A stretch of 46,727 nucleotides of DNA from Lachnospiraceae bacterium. GTDB lineage: Bacteria > Bacillota > Clostridia > Lachnospirales > Lachnospiraceae. Of the stretch, positions 41,837 to 46,727 are shown in pieces. The notes under the pieces were generated by a model that worked only from the letters and a program-made list of their open reading frames with translations, ran no database searches and was not told the DNA's origin. Position numbers and translations under genes: made by a program. The stretch covers positions 1 to 46,727 of the forward strand of contig SVEB01000120.1 in the NCBI GenBank assembly GCA_015057635.1, written 5' to 3'. The first letter of the stretch is position 1. Each line of letters starts with the position of its first letter.

Positions 41837-42631
41837 TTACTCTAAGTCCAGTTTGAATTTTCCTTCCGTTGTATACTTCATCCAGCACTGAACATAGCCG
41901 GCCGCATAAGGAGCCAGATCATAGGGAGGATAATAAAAGATGATGGAGTGCTTGCCAAGATAAAATTGACTGTCCGTGCCAGCCGTGGATTTGACAGTAT
42001 CCAGGGCATCATCAAATACATAATCCAATTTCTTCATACGTTTTTCAAATAAGGATACAATCGTATTTTTAATCTCTACGTCATCTCCGGATAAAATATC
42101 GGTAAGAGAAAGTTCCTCTCCGGTATTTAAGTCAAAGGTATGGGCAACACGGTATGGCATTCCATGAGCTCCCCCGGTATAATAATAGCCTTCCTGTAAG
42201 ATGCATACGATGCCATTCCTGTTATACGTAACCTGTGTTTTAACTTCATCGGAATATGGGGTGAAATATTCACTGTTAAAGTATTCCTCATCTTCTTCAA
42301 CTGTTTTCATATCTTCCTTTGCAGCTTTTACCCATTTTGCCTGTGTTCTTGCATAAAATTTGTTGATCTTGCGGATGGAAGCAGAGTTACCTTCAAAGAT
42401 TGGCCGTTCATACATTACAGTTTTTACAACTTTTCCATCCTCGGTTTTGTAGCTGTCCTCTAACGTACGAATGGTAACCGTAGCACTTGTTACGGCATGA
42501 TCGGTTTCTGTCTGTGTGGATTCAAAAGCAAGTGCCGGAGTGTATGGCATAGCGGCTGTTGATGCAGCAGACAGAGTTAATGTGCAGAGCATAAGAGCCA
42601 GAGCTCTTTTATTCATTATTTTAGAATTCAT
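41837..42631 (-). CDS. Secreted DUF3298-domain protein
   Basis: 264 residues. Signal peptide MNKRALALMLCTLTLSAAST with cleavage near ALA. The body carries a DUF4163-like N-terminal part (ERPIFEGNSASIRKINKFY) and a DUF3298 domain with YYTGGAHGMPYRVAHTFDL and a GEELSLTDILS strand, as in the extracellular parts of RsiV-like proteins. RsiV of Bacillus binds lysozyme, but this protein lacks an anti-sigma segment or membrane helix other than the signal peptide. A role as a secreted binding protein is inference. Ribosome site AAAGGGGAG on the minus strand. Confidence 0.88.
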   Translation of the reverse strand: MNSKIMNKRALALMLCTLTLSAASTAAMPYTPALAFESTQTETDHAVTSATVTIRTLEDSYKTEDGKVVKTVMYERPIFEGNSASIRKINKFYARTQAKWVKAAKEDMKTVEEDEEYFNSEYFTPYSDEVKTQVTYNRNGIVCILQEGYYYTGGAHGMPYRVAHTFDLNTGEELSLTDILSGDDVEIKNTIVSLFEKRMKKLDYVFDDALDTVKSTAGTDSQFYLGKHSIIFYYPPYDLAPYAAGYVQCWMKYTTEGKFKLDLE

Positions 42632-42684
42632 AGTTATCTCCCCTTTCTTACGAAATACTAGAAGAAATTGTAGTCCTATTTTTT

Positions 42685-42797
42685 CATGAAGTCTTTTCCT
42701 TTTTATGAATAATTCTTACAAATATCTTTCGTTTCACTTTTCATTAGCTTAGACTTCATGCCTGATTTTGAGGTGAAACATTACCAGGTAAGTCTAA
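42685..42797. promoter_or_regulatory. Three alternating copies of an AGACTT element between divergent genes
   Basis: CATGAAGTCT (42685-42694) and AGACTTCATG (42751-42760) are perfect inverted repeats. TTAGACTT (42749-42756) and AAGTCTAA (42790-42797) are a second perfect pair sharing the middle copy. The arrangement suggests cooperative regulator binding or looping. Confidence 0.5.
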
Positions 42798-42832
42798 AAT
42801 CAAGTGCGAAGTTGGAGTAATCCATGCAACAA

Positions 42833-42888
42833 GGAAAAGAGGAACAGAAAGGAAAAAGAGGAATAGAAAGGAAAAAGAGGAATAGAAA
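42833..42888 (+). repeat. Tandem 19-bp purine repeat, about three copies
   Basis: Two perfect copies of GGAAAAAGAGGAATAGAAA (42851-42869, 42870-42888) are preceded by a variant copy (42833-42850). Confidence 0.9.
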
Positions 42889-42925
42889 GGAGAAAGTTAT
42901 ATTTAGCAAAAGAAGGAGGAGAAAA

Positions 42926-43069
42926 ATGCAAGGAGAATATGCAAATGGTGTAACAAAAAGACGAATGCCCGCATATTATAGTAATAGCACAGGAATTATG
43001 TGCAAAGCATACTTCGGTCTAGGCGTGGCCAGGACGAAAAAACAGGATGGAAATAGTAGACAAGATTGA
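42926..43069 (+). CDS. Possible small protein (47 aa), unknown
   Basis: ATG 42926 has an excellent AGAAGGAGGAG ribosome site five bases upstream. The product starts MQGEYANGVTKRRMPAYYSN, is basic, has no hydrophobic helix and shows no family I recognise. A longer frame from 42824 would translate the tandem repeat as KRGIERKKRNRKE and lacks a ribosome site. Its stop is 51 bp before the protease start, so it may be a leader or partner of the intracellular subtilisin. It could also be a chance frame downstream of purine-rich DNA. Confidence 0.4.
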   Translation: MQGEYANGVTKRRMPAYYSNSTGIMCKAYFGLGVARTKKQDGNSRQD

Positions 43070-43120
43070 TTGTATTGCGCAGCTGTTGATGCCATCTACC
43101 TGGTAGAATGGAGGAATAAG

Positions 43121-44107
43121 GTGAGCAAAGGTATGAAAATATTTCCTGTTACGGTTAATAGAATTGTAAAGACGGCAATGGTCTCCGAAATCCCATTAGG
43201 TGTTGCACAGATTCGGGCACCGGAGTTTTGGGAAAAAGGAGACAGGGGACAAGGGGTTGTAATTGCGGTGATTGATACTGGATGTGACATCAATCATATG
43301 GATTTAAAAGAACGGATTGTCGGTGTAAGAAATTTTACTATGGATGATGGTGGCAAGGCAGATAATGTGACGGATTATTGTGGACACGGAACCCATGTAG
43401 CTGGAACCATTGCGGCAACGGGGAATGGCCAGGGCGTCGTTGGGGTTGCACCGGAAGCTGACCTTTTGATCTTAAAGGCATTAGGAGGAGCAGAGGGCGA
43501 AGGAAAATATGAATGGATTATAGCGGCGATCCATTATGCAGTTCAGCAGAAAGTCCATATCATATCCATGTCTCTGGCGGGGTATTACGATATGCCGGAA
43601 TTACATGATGCTATAAAAGAGGCAGTGGCAGCTGGAATTCTGGTAGTATGTGCAGCAGGAAATGAAGGGGCTGGAAATGGGAAAGGCAATTCAAGCGGTA
43701 TCAGCTATCCGGCTTATTATAATGAAGTGATATCCGTAGGGGCTGTTGATTATAATTCTAAAGCAACTAGTTTTACGAATTTCAACAGCAAGATCGATCT
43801 TGTGGCACCCGGACTTAATATTGTTTCTACCTATCCGGATAATGCGCTGATTAGTTTAAGTGGAACATCAATGGCAGCACCGCATGTATCCGGCGCATTG
43901 GCGCTGATCATCAACTGGTCAAAGAAGGATTTTGGGCGAGAGCTGACGGAGTCTGAATTATATGCACAGCTGATAAAGAGAACGTTAACACTTGACTATG
44001 AGAAGAAACTAGTTGGAAATGGTATCTTATATTTAGATGCAGTAGAAAAATTAGAAGAGTGTTTAAACAAAGCACGCTGTGAGGATTCAAAAGCAAAAAA
44101 GAGCTAA
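43121..44107 (+). CDS. Intracellular serine protease (subtilisin family, ISP type)
   Basis: 328 residues. GTG 43121 is chosen for GGAGG at 43110-43114; ATG 43133 is an alternative. There is no signal peptide. The short N-terminal extension and the PEFWEKGDRGQGVVIAVIDTG start match Bacillus ISP proteins closely, with the cytoplasmic, propeptide-like N-terminal extension of that group. Catalytic triad: Asp52 (VIDTGCD), His89 (GHGTHVAG) and Ser250 (GTSMAAPHVSG); the oxyanion Asn is in CAAGNEGAG. The C-terminal LYAQLIKRTLTLDYEKK is also ISP-like. It degrades intracellular proteins, usually late in growth, and depends on calcium in relatives. It is convergent with the GH5 gene. Confidence 0.92.
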   Translation: MSKGMKIFPVTVNRIVKTAMVSEIPLGVAQIRAPEFWEKGDRGQGVVIAVIDTGCDINHMDLKERIVGVRNFTMDDGGKADNVTDYCGHGTHVAGTIAATGNGQGVVGVAPEADLLILKALGGAEGEGKYEWIIAAIHYAVQQKVHIISMSLAGYYDMPELHDAIKEAVAAGILVVCAAGNEGAGNGKGNSSGISYPAYYNEVISVGAVDYNSKATSFTNFNSKIDLVAPGLNIVSTYPDNALISLSGTSMAAPHVSGALALIINWSKKDFGRELTESELYAQLIKRTLTLDYEKKLVGNGILYLDAVEKLEECLNKARCEDSKAKKS

Positions 44108-44114
44108 AGCTGAA

Positions 44115-44162
44115 ACGGATGAGAACCAAATGTTTCGGCCGAAACAAAAGATTTTCATCCGT
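44115..44162. terminator. Nested hairpin between convergent genes
   Basis: An outer 11-bp stem ACGGATGAGAA / TTTTCATCCGT (one G-T) encloses the perfect palindrome TGTTTCGGCCGAAACA. There is no T run on either side, so termination is only likely. Confidence 0.5.
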
Positions 44163-44173
44163 AATAGAAATGC

Positions 44174-45556
44174 TTATGGAGTTTGTGGTGAATATACACT
44201 CATAATAGAAGAGAGGATATCTGGCTGTGTTACTTTATAGGAACGGCGGCTAAACAACGCAAATCCGTAGGTGGCATTAGATCCATTATCCCAGTACATA
44301 GGAACACAGCCGGTTTCTTTTGCATTTTCACATAATGTCTTTGCAAAATAAGAGCGGTAGTAATTGCTTGTGCTGTCATAGACAGTCTTATCAATCGAAC
44401 CGTATTCCCCAATTACAACGATATAACCCTGGCTTGTATATTCTGTCTTCAGTTTTTCAAACTGTTCGACCATATAATCCTCTGTACAGGATTTTGCCGC
44501 CTTGCCTGCGTCCGTGGCATCCTTCCCCCACTGAGTCACGTTTCCATTCTCATCTCCACAGAAGTCCCATGGAGTGTAGTAGTGAACAGAAATCATGATC
44601 TGTTTTTGGGCTTTTGGAATCTTATCGGAGCGGTATGTATCATCTGGAATGACAAACCCATAGGATGCACTGGTATAAGTAATATCCGTATTCCAGCCGG
44701 GAATCAGAAGATAGCGCATCGCGTTATTTCCACCGGTTTGTCGCACAGTATCCACAAAAATCTGATTATAGGCATTAATATTCTTATAAAAAGAAAGATC
44801 CGGATTATTATAATTGCCATCAAACTCTTCATTCATAGATTCAAAAATCAGATGTTCATCATAATCCCGAAAACGCACTGCAATCTGTTCCCATACAGCC
44901 GCGTATTTCTCCTGAATTTTTTCCTGATCTTCTGAATCACAGAACAGCCATCCGCCATCCATTGTATGATAGCCGTCCCCATGCATATTGATGATCACAT
45001 ACAGGCCTTCATCCAGACAGTAATTCACCACCGTCTCAATGCGGTCAAGCCATTTTGCGTCAACTGTATAATCCGGGGCTTCCCCGATATAAGAAAAATA
45101 GGAAACGGGAATTCGGATCGAAGAAAATCCAGCATTCTTAACGGCTGCAATCAATTCCTTTGTGATCATCGGATTTCCCCAGACAGTCTCAGAAGGTTTC
45201 CCATTCATACTCGCCTCCAGCTGATTTCCCAGATTCCATCCGGCCCCCATAGCCGCTGTCATCTCTTCCTGATTCAGCAGATTAAATTCAGATTCCGTCC
45301 TCTCATCCTGATTTACTACATCAGATCCTGAGCCTGTCGTATCGTTCTCCGTAGCCACCCCTTCCGCATCATTCATCTCCTTGTTGTTAGTTCCATCTGT
45401 TTTCTTATCTTCTTCGTCCCTTCCATTCTCAGTTCCGACTTCTGTCACGGTATTCTCACTAGCTATCATGTTTCTATCCTCCCCCTTTCGTCCACATCCC
45501 GTCATTATAACCATTACAGCTACGACCACAGCCGTAATCAACCTTATCCTTTTCAT
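44174..45556 (-). CDS. GH5-family endoglucanase-type lipoprotein
   Basis: 460 residues. The lipoprotein signal ends MTGC, followed by an acidic Thr/Asn/Glu-rich linker to about residue 95, then a GH5 TIM barrel: GWNLGNQLEASM, IRIPVSYFSYIGE, YVIINMHGDG (His), LIFESMNEEFDG (acid/base Glu), ISVHYYTPWDF, VIGEYGSIDK (nucleophile Glu) and a late MYWDNGSN. Both catalytic glutamates are present. It should cleave beta-1,4-glucan or a related beta-glycan at the cell surface. No carbohydrate-binding module is attached. Ribosome site AAAGGAGGA on the minus strand. It has no neighbouring polysaccharide-use genes. Confidence 0.93.
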   Translation of the reverse strand: MKRIRLITAVVVAVMVIMTGCGRKGEDRNMIASENTVTEVGTENGRDEEDKKTDGTNNKEMNDAEGVATENDTTGSGSDVVNQDERTESEFNLLNQEEMTAAMGAGWNLGNQLEASMNGKPSETVWGNPMITKELIAAVKNAGFSSIRIPVSYFSYIGEAPDYTVDAKWLDRIETVVNYCLDEGLYVIINMHGDGYHTMDGGWLFCDSEDQEKIQEKYAAVWEQIAVRFRDYDEHLIFESMNEEFDGNYNNPDLSFYKNINAYNQIFVDTVRQTGGNNAMRYLLIPGWNTDITYTSASYGFVIPDDTYRSDKIPKAQKQIMISVHYYTPWDFCGDENGNVTQWGKDATDAGKAAKSCTEDYMVEQFEKLKTEYTSQGYIVVIGEYGSIDKTVYDSTSNYYRSYFAKTLCENAKETGCVPMYWDNGSNATYGFALFSRRSYKVTQPDILSSIMSVYSPQTP

Positions 45557-45721
45557 GCTTTTCCTCCTTTATGCATAAAAACATTCAAATATAGACTCAA
45601 TATATCATAAATGTAAAATTCAAACAACATCCGTCCCCATATTTCTTATCTTTTTCCCATAATCCATTCCACTCCTTATTCCAATATTCCGATCAGGCCT
45701 TATCCATCCGCATCTGCTAAG
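45557..45721. other. Intergenic region upstream of the GH5 gene
   Basis: AT-rich, no gene. The palindrome TTTATGCATAAA recurs at 45568-45579, overlapping the ribosome-site region of the GH5 gene. Confidence 0.4.
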
Positions 45722-45796
45722 AAACAGAGGGAGGCCGAGCCGAAGCCAATGGATGGTATGCTGTCCATTGGTTTCGACTCGGCCTCCCTCTGTTTT
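45722..45796. terminator. Very strong bidirectional terminator
   Basis: A stem of about 32 bases with few mismatches (45722-45753 with 45764-45796), with T tracts on both strands. It ends the leftward beta-propeller gene. Confidence 0.93.
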
Positions 45797-45814
45797 ATTA
45801 TACTTCAGTCCGGA

Positions 45815-46727
45815 CTATTTTAGCAGAATGCCATAAATGCGTTTTCCTTCGGCTCCGAGGAGAGAGGAGATAGTGCCGACGCCTCTGGTGCCGACAACGA
45901 TCGTGTTTTCAAAAGCAGCAGGAGAGGCTTCAATATTCGCTCCCCCTAAATTAATTGTATCGTAAAGCTCGCCGGTCAGACCGTCGATCAAAAACATATT
46001 TCCCTTAGAATCACAGAGAATAATATATCCATTTCTATCCTTATCGTATACGGCAATCGGGCTTGACCAGGTATAATACTCCATATCAAGGTGCCAGTAT
46101 TCCTGGCCTGTCTTTTTATTTACTGCCACCAACTGTCCGTGATCCAGTCCGTTTGTTCTCGCAACAGCAAAATAAACAAAGTCGGAAAGGTTTTGTTCCC
46201 CACATAAAGCAGTGGCCTGTACACCACCGGAGATACCAGCGACCGTCTGGCATTCATAGGGCAGTGACCAGATCAGTTCCCCATCTGCTGCATTAATTTT
46301 CTCCAGACATATTGTTCCGGCATTTTTCTCATCCTTTGTAAAATGAAGAGAAGAGGCAATGTATAAATAGCCAGTTCCATCCGACGGATCCTCCTCAAAC
46401 ACAGGAGAGGCATTTGTATCATCTACCGTATCCTGCATCCACGCCACCTTCATCGTATTCAGATCAATGCACATCAGATCCGCGCAGTTATCTGCTATGT
46501 ATAAATAATTGCGGAAAATAGAAGCGGAGGATTCCATTCCAAGATAATAAGAATCATCTCTGGAATGAGTGGTCGTATACCGCCATTTCACCATTTCATC
46601 CGGATCAATCGAAACGCTTGTCCCATCATACTTCGTATTCAGTTTCATTGTATAGAGAATGCCGTTCTCGCCCGGCTGAATCAGAGTATCCGTATCTACA
46701 TCGATGAGTGGGGAAGAATCATAAGCA
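45815..46727 (-). CDS. PQQ-type beta-propeller protein, C-terminal part (cut by window edge)
   Basis: The minus-strand frame is open from the right edge through 46648 to TAG at 45815, leaving 303 residues. Repeats with the beta-propeller pattern of PQQ_2/BamB-like proteins are visible: YLYIADNCADLMCIDLNTMK, GQLVAVNKKTGQEYWHLDME and GNMFLIDGLTGELYDTINLG. Each has the Asp/Gly-Trp or Ala-Leu-Asp turn of the family. ATG 46648 is internal, since the frame continues upstream with DVDTDTLIQPGENGIL. It probably belongs to a larger secreted or lipid-anchored protein; quinone binding is not implied. The function is unknown. Confidence 0.88.
   Translation of the reverse strand, partial: AYDSSPLIDVDTDTLIQPGENGILYTMKLNTKYDGTSVSIDPDEMVKWRYTTTHSRDDSYYLGMESSASIFRNYLYIADNCADLMCIDLNTMKVAWMQDTVDDTNASPVFEEDPSDGTGYLYIASSLHFTKDEKNAGTICLEKINAADGELIWSLPYECQTVAGISGGVQATALCGEQNLSDFVYFAVARTNGLDHGQLVAVNKKTGQEYWHLDMEYYTWSSPIAVYDKDRNGYIILCDSKGNMFLIDGLTGELYDTINLGGANIEASPAAFENTIVVGTRGVGTISSLLGAEGKRIYGILLK

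Overview
The window looks like chromosome from a low-GC Gram-positive anaerobe, most likely a Lachnospiraceae (Clostridium cluster XIVa) species. The evidence is AT-rich DNA, strong GGAGG-type ribosome binding sites, U-tailed hairpin terminators, anaerobe enzymes (class I hybrid cluster protein, superoxide reductase, oxalate decarboxylase-like bicupin, AmmeMemoRadiSam proteins) and a sugar-type ABC ATPase with the long insert I associate with this family. The taxonomic call is inference. No insertion sequence, integrase, phage gene or CRISPR array was seen.

Layout. 1-2.3 kb: the end of an OmpR-type response regulator, its histidine kinase and a multi-pass membrane protein. 2.6-10.2 kb: a gene graveyard. 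It holds an ABC solute-binding protein fused by deletion to an ATPase with further lesions, an N-terminally truncated GlgX-like debranching enzyme with an amber stop, a Big_2 domain scrap and a frameshifted secreted protein. An intact membrane c-di-GMP phosphodiesterase with a ruined GGDEF motif sits among them. 10.2-20.6 kb: a same-strand run of small-molecule modification genes (five GNAT genes with six GNAT domains, an APH-like kinase, a HAD phosphatase, two P-loop kinase-like proteins, a pentapeptide-repeat protein, a GyrI-like protein). An unassigned structured RNA and a two-gene AmmeMemoRadiSam locus lie in the same run. 20.7-25.4 kb: superoxide reductase, a 44-residue protein, hydroxylamine reductase, a MATE transporter remnant carrying the iadA promoter, isoaspartyl dipeptidase and a coiled-coil protein. 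25.8-31.2 kb: a small HTH protein, an FtsX-type permease with its ATPase, and a MerR regulator.

31.4-33.3 kb holds a lipoprotein flavin reductase (FMN-binding plus FAD domains) with codon use typical of a highly expressed gene. It lacks the fumarate-binding His and Arg, which suggests a respiratory reductase for another organic acceptor. Then come tRNA-Val(CAC), a CapA-like protein, a YfcE-type phosphodiesterase, a bicupin oxalate decarboxylase, an EamA transporter overlapping tail-to-tail with a glycosyltransferase-methyltransferase fusion, and a FUSC-type membrane protein fused to a HAD domain that has lost its catalytic residues. The right end holds a DUF3298 secreted protein, an intracellular subtilisin, a GH5 lipoprotein and a partial PQQ-type beta-propeller.

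The best leads are the flavin reductase, the AmmeMemoRadiSam pair, the FUSC-pseudoHAD fusion and the structured RNA at 10.8 kb. Many intergenic stretches are purine-rich low-complexity DNA on the coding strand, some of it in degenerate 7-bp or 19-bp periods.
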